A stretch of DNA of 26,605 nucleotides from Treponema sp. (GTDB lineage: Bacteria > Spirochaetota > Spirochaetia > Treponematales > Treponemataceae): positions 1 through 26,605 of the forward strand of contig JAEETM010000046.1 in assembly GCA_016290335.1 (NCBI GenBank), read 5' to 3'. Shown piece after piece: positions 15,677 through 23,013 of the stretch. The notes beneath the pieces are model-generated. The model searched no databases, was not told the origin of the DNA, and saw only the letters and a program-made list of their open reading frames with translations. Numbering within the stretch: the first letter of the stretch is position 1; each line of letters begins with the position of its first letter. A program made the position numbers and the translations under genes.

Positions 15677-15704
15677 CCTCGTTTATGTGGAATTATAAAC
15701 GAGG
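15677..15704 (-). promoter_or_regulatory. Gene B leader hairpin covering SD and -10 region
   Basis: CCTCGTTTAT 15677-15686 and ATAAACGAGG 15695-15704 form a perfect 10-bp inverted repeat with an 8-base spacer. On the minus strand one arm contains the GAGG SD, and the spacer and other arm contain the TATAAT (15697-15692). It could act as an operator over the promoter or as an SD-masking hairpin. Confidence 0.65.
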
Positions 15705-15711
15705 ATATCTA

Positions 15712-16464
15712 TCAAATGGTGATAGAGCTTAAATAATCTTGTATGAATTCTGTTTGCCACTTTGAAGATTTTCCAAATCCTGGATGATATCCATTTATCA
15801 GAATCTTATTTGTGTTTCTGTATTTTGAGATTTCAATCCAATAGTTCTTTCCACCAATTGATTCATATTCATATCTTTTTGTAACAGTGCAGAATTGGTT
15901 TTTCCATGGAATTGAGGGTTCAATAGGATTTACATTAGATGCTACCCATGTATTTCCGTAAAAAACAATATCCGGTTTAATTTCTAGAAATTGCGCTTTT
16001 ACAACCGGTTCCCAAAGAGCAACTCGATCATAATATGCTTTATTCATTCTTGTTGTAGTTTTCCAAGGTGTCTTGCTCAAATTTATCCATGCAACACAAG
16101 AAAGGCCTTCTACTACCTGATCATATGAAAGTGATTCTGAATATGTTGTTTTGTTTTTTATCGCAAAAGCCATTGCTGCAACTTTTAACCAGGTTTTATT
16201 CAAATCATTATCAAAATGGTATTTCAAATTATGAATAATGTCGAAGAAATCATAATCACAATTTGTAGGTGTATTACTTTCTTTATCCCATTCAGCATAA
16301 GGCTCTTTTAACGTTACAGCAATTTTTACTGGTGAATTTTCGTACTGATCTGGAAAAAGAACACCATCTTTCATACAGCAATCTAACAAAGGATACTTGT
16401 CAATCTCTATTGCTTGTATCTGATTAAAAAGTTGATTAATTGAATTGTTGAAAACAGTTTTCAT
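15712..16464 (-). CDS. Protein with uracil-DNA-glycosylase-fold-like motifs (gene C)
   Basis: The 250-residue soluble protein has an order of motifs that recalls the UDG superfamily: KIAVTLKEPY (about 47-56) where the glycine-rich water-activating motif sits, a CVAWINLSKTPW strand (about 123-134) like the vayTNlvk region, IKPDIVFYGNTW (about 165-176) like the kPkvvvllG strand, and INGYHPGFGKSS near the C-terminus like the HPS motif. No clear catalytic Asp or Asn in motif A is visible, so activity on uracil or another base is not shown. Related folds also occur in proteins without known enzymatic activity. The ATG at 16464 has GAGAGG nine bases upstream. It lies 303 bases downstream of the dynamin gene, on the same strand. 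Confidence 0.45.
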   Translation of the reverse strand: MKTVFNNSINQLFNQIQAIEIDKYPLLDCCMKDGVLFPDQYENSPVKIAVTLKEPYAEWDKESNTPTNCDYDFFDIIHNLKYHFDNDLNKTWLKVAAMAFAIKNKTTYSESLSYDQVVEGLSCVAWINLSKTPWKTTTRMNKAYYDRVALWEPVVKAQFLEIKPDIVFYGNTWVASNVNPIEPSIPWKNQFCTVTKRYEYESIGGKNYWIEISKYRNTNKILINGYHPGFGKSSKWQTEFIQDYLSSITI

Positions 16465-16510
16465 AGACAATAACCTCTCTAATAGTAAAAAAATTGTAAA
16501 CAAAAATGTT
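16465..16510 (-). promoter_or_regulatory. Gene C leader, related to those of A and B
   Basis: On the minus strand AAGACAACA and TTTTTGTTTACAAT (with -10-like TACAAT 16498-16493) precede GAGAGG, TTATTGTCT and the ATG. The ending GTCTATGAA is identical to gene B's. The -10 box ends 29 bases before the ATG. Confidence 0.4.
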
Positions 16511-16766
16511 GTCTTTAATACTTATGGAGATCAAAAACAAAAAAAGCCACAACCAACATAGTTATTGTCTTAAAAAGAATCGCACTTACGACATAAGTAA
16601 TATATATCAATAATTTGTTTGCGTCAACGTTATAAGTGTAGAGATGATTCTTATGTTATGATAAATAAATTAGTCTGAATTGTGAGTTTTATTAGGAAAT
16701 TACAAATAAAACTTTATTATTTGACTAATCTCCTTCACAAATAGAATGTGTTATTTCACAAACTGA
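16511..16766. other. AT-rich spacer with nested inverted repeats
   Basis: There is no plausible gene here. Two nested stems lie near the dynamin stop codon: ATTAGTC 16669-16675 with GACTAAT 16723-16729, enclosing AGTTTTATT 16685-16693 with AATAAAACT 16705-16713. A further dyad, AAGAATC (near 16575) with GATTCTT (near 16645), brackets the left half. The nested stems could end the dynamin transcript, although no T-run follows on the minus strand. Confidence 0.5.
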
Positions 16767-18671
16767 TTAACTATTTGAATGATTAACAAAATCGTCTAAA
16801 GAAATACACAAAGGAATTTCAGATCGGATAGATTCCAAACTTTCCAAATCGTTTTTTATGCGTGAAATAAAAGCGGAAGCTGTGGGTAATAAGTAATAAT
16901 TCTTTATATCATCTGTTTCGGAAAATCTTAGTGCATAATAAGTTTGTACTTTAAAAGGCAAATCCTGCCATTCAACCTTATCTTTATAACTTTTCTGGAA
17001 CCCATCCACAATTTTCTGGTAAGAAATACATTTTCTTGGATTTTTTAATTCTTCTAACTGAGCTCCTAATCTATCTTTGACTGTTTTTGCAACTGTTTTA
17101 ATATTGTTTATTTTTTCTTCATTCTTTTTAACAATTTGTTTTTCGCCAGAGTTTCGTTTTACATTATCCGTTTTATCCATTTTCGAAAACTCTTTTATTA
17201 TATCATCTATAACTCGATTAATTGCATCATAACGTCGGAATAAAGCCTGTGAAAATGAAGAGTTTTTATAATCGCCATATGATGTTAAATAAAAGTGATC
17301 CAGAAATATTTTTTTAGCATCTTCAATTGATAAATTTTTTCCAATATCTGTTTTTTGCTTGATTTCATCAAAAATATCTTTAAGGTAGGAATTTATTCCA
17401 GTATTACCGGTATCTTCCATCTTATTTAGAACCATTTTTATAATTTCATTGTTCTCAATTTCATTTTCAAATTGTTTTAATCCATCAATTATTTCAATAA
17501 CGGCTTTTTTTGCCTTAGTCAAATAATATTTTTGAAGAGAAAGTGCTAATGCATTTTGAAGGCTTTCTGATACTGAATTTTTAGGACCTCGCAAGTCAAG
17601 TAGACTAGCCTCTAATAAATTAGCTTGATCATTTGGCGAAAATTGAGAACCATTTTCATTTGTATGTGGATTAATAATATAATTGTATAAGGCATTTGCT
17701 TTCCCTTCTATAAAGTCTTTTTTACAAGTTACTTTTCCATTTTCCTCTAGCTGAACCAATTTATCCATATTGTCTGATTCTGGTGTTTCATAAACAAAAA
17801 AAAGTAATGGAACATCTTCTTCTTGTTTATCTATCATTTTTAGTAGATGATTTCTAAACAATTCAATTCCGTCTGTTGATGGGATACCTTTACCAGAGTC
17901 AATAAAATAGAAAACTATATCAGGTCGGTAAGTATTAAAAGCGTAGGAAATATTCTCTTCATGTTTTTCATTTCCGGAACCAGAGCCAGGCATATCATAA
18001 ATATCTACAAAATCAAAAAAAGAACTATTTTTTCCTATTTTTTTATGAGTCCAAATTAACTCTCTAAAGCACTCAGGAAAGTCATTTGCCTCATTTATAA
18101 AATTCGAAAAATTGGTAGTAGAAAATTCAGGCCCAAGAGTTTTCCGACCGGCATCAGTTTGATTCAATTCTAGAGATGTAAGCGTTTTAAAATGGTCAGA
18201 CAGATGATATTTTTGTAAAAATTTTTCAAATTTTGTTGAATCTTGAGGAGAAAATTTCTCAGGAAACAATATTTCTAAGGACTCTTCATTACCTAGCTTA
18301 TGAATAGTAAGAAAGCCTGTTGTTGGTTTTGAAGATATTTCGCCTGCTTTTTGTCCAAGAGAACGTTGAATGAAAGTTGTTTTACCACTACTGGATTCAC
18401 CCATTAAAAAAACACTTAAATGTTTTCTATTAGTAAGATTTTCTGGAACATCAATCTGTAAGGAATCAGAAAAATTATTCTTTAGAAAATCAAAATCCAG
18501 TTTTAATCTCTCACATCTATCATAAATACTATAAGCAAGTTCAGGAGGCATTTCATGAATACATTTCTCTATTTTTTCTAATTGACCTTTCAGAGGAGAA
18601 TCAGCTTTTTGTTCCGCTAAGATTTTATTTATTTCTGTTCTTACTCCTAAAAGAGTTGTATATACTTCCAT
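16767..18671 (-). CDS. Dynamin-like GTPase, soluble partner with degenerate G4
   Basis: The protein is 634 residues. A helical head (1-80) precedes the GTPase domain: G1 GESSSGKT (91-98), a G2-like Thr117/Thr118 (KPTTGFLT), and G3 DMPG (226-229) in VDIYDMPGSGSG. The G4 [NT]KxD motif is not found where expected (LFFVYETPESDN, about 290-301), so guanine specificity may be altered. The C-terminal part (about 370-620) is a long charged helical region like a dynamin stalk. No membrane helix is present. Bacterial dynamins remodel membranes and commonly come as adjacent pairs that work together. AGGAGG lies 11 bases before the ATG, and the upstream dynamin gene ends 16 bases away. The gene is markedly AT-rich. 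Confidence 0.8.
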   Translation of the reverse strand: MEVYTTLLGVRTEINKILAEQKADSPLKGQLEKIEKCIHEMPPELAYSIYDRCERLKLDFDFLKNNFSDSLQIDVPENLTNRKHLSVFLMGESSSGKTTFIQRSLGQKAGEISSKPTTGFLTIHKLGNEESLEILFPEKFSPQDSTKFEKFLQKYHLSDHFKTLTSLELNQTDAGRKTLGPEFSTTNFSNFINEANDFPECFRELIWTHKKIGKNSSFFDFVDIYDMPGSGSGNEKHEENISYAFNTYRPDIVFYFIDSGKGIPSTDGIELFRNHLLKMIDKQEEDVPLLFFVYETPESDNMDKLVQLEENGKVTCKKDFIEGKANALYNYIINPHTNENGSQFSPNDQANLLEASLLDLRGPKNSVSESLQNALALSLQKYYLTKAKKAVIEIIDGLKQFENEIENNEIIKMVLNKMEDTGNTGINSYLKDIFDEIKQKTDIGKNLSIEDAKKIFLDHFYLTSYGDYKNSSFSQALFRRYDAINRVIDDIIKEFSKMDKTDNVKRNSGEKQIVKKNEEKINNIKTVAKTVKDRLGAQLEELKNPRKCISYQKIVDGFQKSYKDKVEWQDLPFKVQTYYALRFSETDDIKNYYLLPTASAFISRIKNDLESLESIRSEIPLCISLDDFVNHSNS

Positions 18672-18687
18672 AGCTAATCTAACCTCC

Positions 18688-20547
18688 TTATTTTTTTACA
18701 GAAAAACGTACATCCAAATTCTTTAATTCTGTTAGTACTTCTTCAAGAATTTTTTTACAATTATCATAATTTTGTTTTGGAATACAGCAATCACTATTAA
18801 GATATTTAATAATAGTGTTACAAACTTCTTTGTGCGTTTTTTCAAGAATTCCTTCAATAACAGGAGTAACATCTAATGTTTCAATAATATTTCTAATTTG
18901 ATTCTGTCGTTTTACCTTATCAAACTCGTTCTTTTGTTTTACAAGGTTTCTAATTGTTGGAATCAAAGGAATTACAGCTACTGCTATAAGAGCTGGCCCA
19001 GAAACTCCAAAAATAGTTGCAACTATTGCACAAATTTTTGCTTTAATAGGAGCTTCAACAGCCTGAAGTAAAGGTATTGACATAAGCATTGCTGCTCCTC
19101 CTGAAGCTTCAAGTATTGAAGTTGGACCACTGTTTTTTAAACTTTCCAAGAGTGCATCAAATAAATTCAATGATGTTTGAACAAACATATTACCAGTCAA
19201 GCTAATATTTAGAGGAGAAGATTCTATCTGAGGCACAAATGTTTTGATATATTCCTCATATTGTTTTTTAAGATATATACACCAAGAATCTTTCTTTTTA
19301 TTAATGGTCTGTAACCAACATTCTCTAATTTCTGAAGTTACGGTTTCGTTGTTTTTACCATCAAAGATATTAATTAATTTGGCACTTAGTTCATTTTTTA
19401 AGCTATCTGAGGTTTTTCTAGCTTCTTCTTTTATCCATCGTTCTATTCTTTCTTTTATTGCATCAAATTTTTCATATTTTTGTTCATTAGGATTCCACCC
19501 AAATTCAGAAAGCTTAATCTCCCAATGTTGTTTCTCTTTTCCAGCTAGATCAGAAATTTCCTTTAGCAAACCTCGTATATCAAAAAGCATAGAATCGACT
19601 TTTTTCTCATTAGTATTTTTTACAGTTGCGCAATCTTGCATTGCGGATTTAACCCAATCAATTCCCGATGCTATTCGTAATTCTTCAAATTTTTTATCAG
19701 TGTCTTTTCCATCTTTTTTAATTTTTTTTTCATATATTACTGCATCTCTGAATTTATTTGCAGAGACAAAATGTGGTTCGCGTGAATGAAAGTAAGAAGA
19801 AATTTGTTCATAATAATCTTCTTTTATGTTTTCTTTTTCTTCTTCATCTGGAATTAAATCAGCTTTTGTAATAAGAGGTATAAGAGTTGATGTGTTTTTC
19901 TTTATTAAACTAAGATGTTTCTCTGCCTCTGCTCCACCTATTTTATTATATGGTGTCATCCAAAAAGTAAAACTAGCCTTTTCTATGTAGTCAACAATAA
20001 TATCTTCATTTGCGAAATATGGAGAACCATATCCCGGACAATCAATTATTCGTATTTTATTTACAAAAGGTAAAAACTGTTTTCTATTGTCATTATCTGT
20101 TACATCAAGATTTAATTTTACATGATGATATGAGGCAACTTCACCACTTGCACCAGAAGGACCATTTATTATTTTTTTTAATTCTTCAATTTCAATGATT
20201 TCGGGTTTTTCTGGATTATCTCGTCTGTATATTTCGCCAGAATCTCCGCCTCCATTTATAAAGGAAATTTCCGTTACAACAGCTGTACATGGAGTATTAG
20301 CAGTTGGTAGAATTTCTTCTCCTAATAAAGCATTTACAAAAGAACTTTTGCCAGAAGAAAAAGGTCCAATAAACATAAGGATGGCATCTTCATTTACAAT
20401 TCTTTCCATTTCATTTATTTTTTCAAGCCATTCTGTTCTTTTTATAGAATAAATATCAGAACGAATATCGCATAAAGCTTGAACGTAGGCTTTTACTTTT
20501 TCTACACTTTCTTTTAATACCTCAAGTTTTTGTTCTGTTGCATTCAT
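18688..20547 (-). CDS. Dynamin-like GTPase, membrane-associated
   Basis: The 619-residue protein has a complete set of GTPase motifs: G1 GPFSSGKSS (61-69), G2 Thr88 in NTPCTAVVT, G3 DCPG (169-172), and G4 TKAD (227-230) in LITKADLIP. FVNALLGEEILPT is typical of bacterial dynamins and IniC-type proteins. The rest is helical, with a hydrophobic hairpin at about 480-535 (AAMLMSIPLLQ, AKICAIVATIFG, ALIAVAVIPLI) that should insert into the membrane as a paddle. The start at 20547 is chosen because GGAG lies seven bases upstream and a good promoter sits 27 bases upstream; an earlier in-frame ATG would lie upstream of the promoter. It is the first gene of the dynamin operon. It may fuse, tubulate or protect the inner membrane; pairs of this type include LeoA-like and DynA-like proteins. 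Confidence 0.87.
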   Translation of the reverse strand: MNATEQKLEVLKESVEKVKAYVQALCDIRSDIYSIKRTEWLEKINEMERIVNEDAILMFIGPFSSGKSSFVNALLGEEILPTANTPCTAVVTEISFINGGGDSGEIYRRDNPEKPEIIEIEELKKIINGPSGASGEVASYHHVKLNLDVTDNDNRKQFLPFVNKIRIIDCPGYGSPYFANEDIIVDYIEKASFTFWMTPYNKIGGAEAEKHLSLIKKNTSTLIPLITKADLIPDEEEKENIKEDYYEQISSYFHSREPHFVSANKFRDAVIYEKKIKKDGKDTDKKFEELRIASGIDWVKSAMQDCATVKNTNEKKVDSMLFDIRGLLKEISDLAGKEKQHWEIKLSEFGWNPNEQKYEKFDAIKERIERWIKEEARKTSDSLKNELSAKLINIFDGKNNETVTSEIRECWLQTINKKKDSWCIYLKKQYEEYIKTFVPQIESSPLNISLTGNMFVQTSLNLFDALLESLKNSGPTSILEASGGAAMLMSIPLLQAVEAPIKAKICAIVATIFGVSGPALIAVAVIPLIPTIRNLVKQKNEFDKVKRQNQIRNIIETLDVTPVIEGILEKTHKEVCNTIIKYLNSDCCIPKQNYDNCKKILEEVLTELKNLDVRFSVKK

Positions 20548-20573
20548 TTTTTTCTCCATATTATTATGGTTAA

Positions 20574-20602
20574 ATGATACCATTGTTATCTTTTTTTTGC
20601 AA
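20574..20602 (-). promoter_or_regulatory. Promoter of the dynamin operon
   Basis: On the minus strand TTGCAA (20602-20597) and TATCAT (20579-20574) are 17 bases apart. The predicted transcription start near 20567 gives a leader of about 20 bases ahead of the ATG at 20547, which contains the GGAG SD. Confidence 0.6.
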
Positions 20603-20660
20603 ATTTCCAGAATTATCTGTGTATACAATTTTATAATTATTTTTCTATATCTTAATTATA

Positions 20661-20729
20661 CCCCCACCCCCACCGCAACAAACGATAGAGCAATTATTTT
20701 TTATCTCTATCATCTTTTGCAAAAGGTGG
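20661..20729. other. C-rich tract and nested dyads between divergent genes
   Basis: CCCCCACCCCCACC (20661-20674) stands out in AT-rich DNA; on the minus strand it reads as G-runs of five, five and two. CCACC 20670-20674 pairs with GGTGG 20725-20729, enclosing GATAGAG 20684-20690 with CTCTATC 20705-20711. A 12-bp perfect palindrome, CTTTTGCAAAAG (20714-20725), lies between them, and TTGTAA/TTACAA (20732-20737, 20743-20748) follows. The region separates the dynamin operon from the divergent small gene, so it may regulate both. Confidence 0.55.
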
Positions 20730-20784
20730 TGTTGTAAAATGATTACAAAGCATTACTCATATCAGTAAATGCAAGGAGGATTTT

Positions 20785-21129
20785 ATGAAAAAATTATTTG
20801 TTCTTTTGGGGTTGGTTCTTTTTTGTTCTATTTTCTGTTTTGCAGAAGAAACTAAATATCGTTATGTGATGATTACAGACCAGGCTTTTATGGTTGCAGA
20901 TTTTCCAGGAAAATTGCCTGATGAAACTTTAAGCGATAGTTGTTTTTCTGTGAATACAAAAAGGGAGCAGATGGAAATTGAATATGGTTTGAAAAGCATA
21001 AAGTCTGACTTTTATTCTGGAGAGGTTATGTTTATCTATGTTGATTACACAAAGGATTTTGAAAATCCTGATATGAGCTTTATTGATAAATGGGATGACC
21101 TTCTTGCTTATATCCGGGGTGAAAAGTAA
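20785..21129 (+). CDS. Small exported protein of unknown function
   Basis: The 114-residue protein has a signal peptide (MKKLFVLLGLVLFCSIFCFA, likely cut before EETK) and a 95-residue mature part of mixed alpha/beta character with two Cys-free halves except for one Cys near position 53. I do not recognise the family. The SD is strong (AAGGAGG, six bases before the ATG). The gene is divergent from the dynamin operon and separated from the following HTH regulator by 74 bases that hold a 12-bp inverted repeat. Confidence 0.65.
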   Translation: MKKLFVLLGLVLFCSIFCFAEETKYRYVMITDQAFMVADFPGKLPDETLSDSCFSVNTKREQMEIEYGLKSIKSDFYSGEVMFIYVDYTKDFENPDMSFIDKWDDLLAYIRGEK

Positions 21130-21140
21130 AGTAACCCATA

Positions 21141-21200
21141 TATAATCCTTTGATTTTATTTTTCCATAATATTGGTTTATAATAAAAACAAAGGATTATA
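21141..21200. promoter_or_regulatory. 12-bp inverted repeat spanning the HTH gene's promoter and SD
   Basis: TATAATCCTTTG 21141-21152 and CAAAGGATTATA 21189-21200 are perfect inverted copies, 36 bases apart. The -10 box TATAAT (21178-21183) lies between them, and the right arm contains the AAGGA SD and ends three bases before the ATG. It could be a two-site operator for the encoded regulator or an SD-masking RNA stem if transcribed from further upstream. Confidence 0.65.
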
Positions 21201-21203
21201 AGC

Positions 21204-21902
21204 ATGGTCTACAAACGCAAAGAAATCACAAATCATCGGGAAATTGAACGTATTGTTGAAATACATGAAGTCATTGCAGCAGGAAATTATCCTACAACAG
21301 AGAAACTCGCAAAACGGTTTGAGTGCAGCACGGCAACTATCAGCCGGGATATTGATTTTCTTCGTAATCGCTGTGAAGCTCCTTTAGAATATGATTCTTC
21401 TAAGCGGGGGTATTATTATACAGAGCCTAACTTTCAGCTTAAGTTTGATATTCAAAAAAATCCGATGGATGCAATAGTTGCAGATGGAAAAAGAAGTTTC
21501 TCTGAATATGTGAATATTCCAATGTCTGTGTTGGATAGGGCAGAAGAAATAACAAATCTGAATCTTCCGGAGCAGACTGAGTTTACAGCAAATCTTTCCT
21601 GCAAATATATTGGGCGGACTTATTTTGCAGATGAATGTACCTGGCTTGGTTTAAAAGTTTTTGATTATATAGATGCTCCTTTGCTTACAATTGCGCATTT
21701 TGAGAGCGACCAAAGTAATCCAAAAGAAATAAGTTTGATTCTTCAGAATACAAAGCTGAATTACATTTCCGAATACAGCGCGTGCGATAACGGATACTGG
21801 CATTATATCATCGTCGACCAGAAGCTTTTCGACACTAACGTTGAAGTTGCCCGCATGGAATTAATTAATCTAATTTCATTTATCCGTGGAGGAGAGTGCT
21901 GA
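21204..21902 (+). CDS. HTH transcriptional regulator (DeoR/YafY-type N-terminus)
   Basis: The protein is 232 residues. The first about 75 residues form a winged helix of the HTH_11/DeoR kind seen in YafY regulators: RIVEIHEVIAAGNYPTTEKLA, then CSTATISRDIDFLRN as the recognition helix, then the wing LEYDSSKRGYYYTEP. The C-terminal part (about 85-232) does not show the WYL signature; the strand-rich segment from about 130 looks like a ligand or partner domain that I cannot name. An AAGGA SD, which is part of an inverted repeat, precedes the ATG. It probably regulates itself and perhaps its upstream neighbour. Its stop lies three bases from the end of the convergent toxin remnant. Confidence 0.75.
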   Translation: MVYKRKEITNHREIERIVEIHEVIAAGNYPTTEKLAKRFECSTATISRDIDFLRNRCEAPLEYDSSKRGYYYTEPNFQLKFDIQKNPMDAIVADGKRSFSEYVNIPMSVLDRAEEITNLNLPEQTEFTANLSCKYIGRTYFADECTWLGLKVFDYIDAPLLTIAHFESDQSNPKEISLILQNTKLNYISEYSACDNGYWHYIIVDQKLFDTNVEVARMELINLISFIRGGEC

Positions 21903-21905
21903 TTT

Positions 21906-22075
21906 TTATTTCATCATATTTAATGCATCTTGGATAAGAGTTTCACTAAGACGAATATTGCTTTGTTTTAAAAAATCAAGACAAATCTTTGCATCGGCTT
22001 TTGATAGCATTCCTTCATTGTTAGCCTGAACTAAAACATCAACGGTACCGGTAATTGTAATTCTAATCTTAAAAT
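21906..22075 (-). pseudogene. DUF3368 (PIN-like toxin) C-terminal remnant
   Basis: The minus strand is open for about 56 codons to a TAA at 21908-21906. It reads ITGTVDVLVQANNEGMLSKA, then a helix with LDFLKQSNIRLSETLIQDALNMM. This matches the end of DUF3368 proteins (the TGT-GVL--A---G-I motif followed by two helices). No start codon precedes the motif in frame, and the N-terminal about 100 residues, with the PIN-type acidic residues, are missing. UPF0175 antitoxins are normally followed by a DUF3368 gene, and this one sits exactly there. The toxin was probably lost by deletion, leaving an orphan antitoxin. Confidence 0.75.
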
Positions 22076-22080
22076 GATTG

Positions 22081-22362
22081 TCATACAGCTTTTCTCCGGA
22101 GTTCTTTTAATGTGGCAACATCACTTTCTAATTCATCGCTTGTCTGGTCAAGATACGGGAGACCCAGATTACTGTACAATGCAATTAAATCCATTTTATG
22201 AATGCCAAGAATCTGAGCAGCTTTACCATGAGAAATTGTATCATTTTGTATGTATGGAAAAAGAATCATTGCGTTTCTGGTAAGATTTGTTTTTTCATCA
22301 TCGGAAACTGTATACTCTGCCATCATCTGCGGAACACTTATAGAAACTTCTGTCATTGTCAT
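22081..22362 (-). CDS. UPF0175 family antitoxin, now orphaned
   Basis: The 93-residue protein matches UPF0175: an N-terminal beta segment (VSISVPQMM), then a helix-turn-helix at about 45-70 with HGKAAQILGIHKMDLIALYSNLGLPYL, and a charged C-terminal helix. UPF0175 proteins pair with PIN-like DUF3368 toxins. Only a fragment of the toxin remains downstream. The start at 22362 is chosen because GGAGG lies nine bases upstream; a second ATG lies two codons later. It follows the HAD phosphatase gene by 15 bases and is probably the last intact gene of the minus-strand operon. Confidence 0.8.
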   Translation of the reverse strand: MTMTEVSISVPQMMAEYTVSDDEKTNLTRNAMILFPYIQNDTISHGKAAQILGIHKMDLIALYSNLGLPYLDQTSDELESDVATLKELRRKAV

Positions 22363-22377
22363 AAAAAGCACCTCCTT

Positions 22378-23013
22378 TTAAAAGATGAGTTTTTTCAACT
22401 CCGCAAAATCATCAATCTTAGCAAAATAGTTTTCATCATCAGGTTTACCAAATCCGTAAGAAACCCACACAAACGGAACGCCGGCCTTTTTGCAGGCATC
22501 GTAATCGCCTTGGGTGTCGCCAACGTAGATTGGGGCTTTCAGGTTATTGCGATCGCAAATCAGGCGGATGTTTTCGTCTTTGTTTTTGCCGTTGTTGCCG
22601 TAGCATTCGAAATCTGTGATGTATTGTTCGATGTGGTTTTTGGCGACAACGACTTCAATATAGCCTTTTTGACAATTGCTGACTATAAAAAGAGGGACAA
22701 CCTTGGAAAGTTCTGCAATTGTTTTGATAACGTTAGGGTAAGAAATGTCTTTTGTATTCGAAGTAAGGGCAAGTTGTTCCTGGACACAGCATTCATTCAT
22801 CAGCTGGGATTTTTGCGCGTCGTTTAAAATTGTAAAAAGATTATCGGCAATAACGTTCATTGTTTTGCCAAACTGACCTTTTAAAATGGTGCCTGTAACA
22901 TGCGGAACCTGCGGAAAAAGTCTGTCGATTGCATGGTTCCAGGCTTCGGCAACAATGTTTGTAGTATCCCAGATTGTACCGTCCACGTCTAAAATAATTG
23001 AATCAATTTTCAT
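22378..23013 (-). CDS. HAD-superfamily phosphatase (phosphoglycolate-phosphatase-like)
   Basis: The 211-residue protein has all HAD motifs: motif I LDVDGT with Asp9 (nucleophile) and Asp11, motif II VSN (Ser112), the Lys of motif III probably Lys143 or Lys145, and motif IV GDTQGDYDA (Asp166, Asp170). A helical cap (about 18-80) places it in the phosphoglycolate/beta-phosphoglucomutase group; the substrate cannot be read from sequence. The first 23 codons of a longer frame are rejected because they overlap the upstream gene. The ATG at 23013 overlaps the end of the fibronectin-III gene by 11 bases and has AGGA nine bases upstream, so translation may be coupled. Confidence 0.85.
   Translation of the reverse strand: MKIDSIILDVDGTIWDTTNIVAEAWNHAIDRLFPQVPHVTGTILKGQFGKTMNVIADNLFTILNDAQKSQLMNECCVQEQLALTSNTKDISYPNVIKTIAELSKVVPLFIVSNCQKGYIEVVVAKNHIEQYITDFECYGNNGKNKDENIRLICDRNNLKAPIYVGDTQGDYDACKKAGVPFVWVSYGFGKPDDENYFAKIDDFAELKKLIF

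Noticed and set aside
19244..19789. 181-residue plus-strand frame within the dynamin gene
   Set aside because: It is the complement of an AT-rich helical coding region; Ser/Phe/Ile-rich composition is expected from antisense of Lys/Glu codons.
13961..20547. Prophage
   Set aside because: There are no integrase, capsid, terminase or lysis genes and no attachment-site repeats seen at the edges.
20548..20628. Longer N-terminus for the membrane dynamin
   Set aside because: It would start upstream of the predicted promoter; the internal ATG at 20547 has a good GGAG.
22198..22827. 209-residue plus-strand frame opposite the HAD and UPF0175 genes
   Set aside because: Both minus-strand genes have family motifs, and this frame has none.
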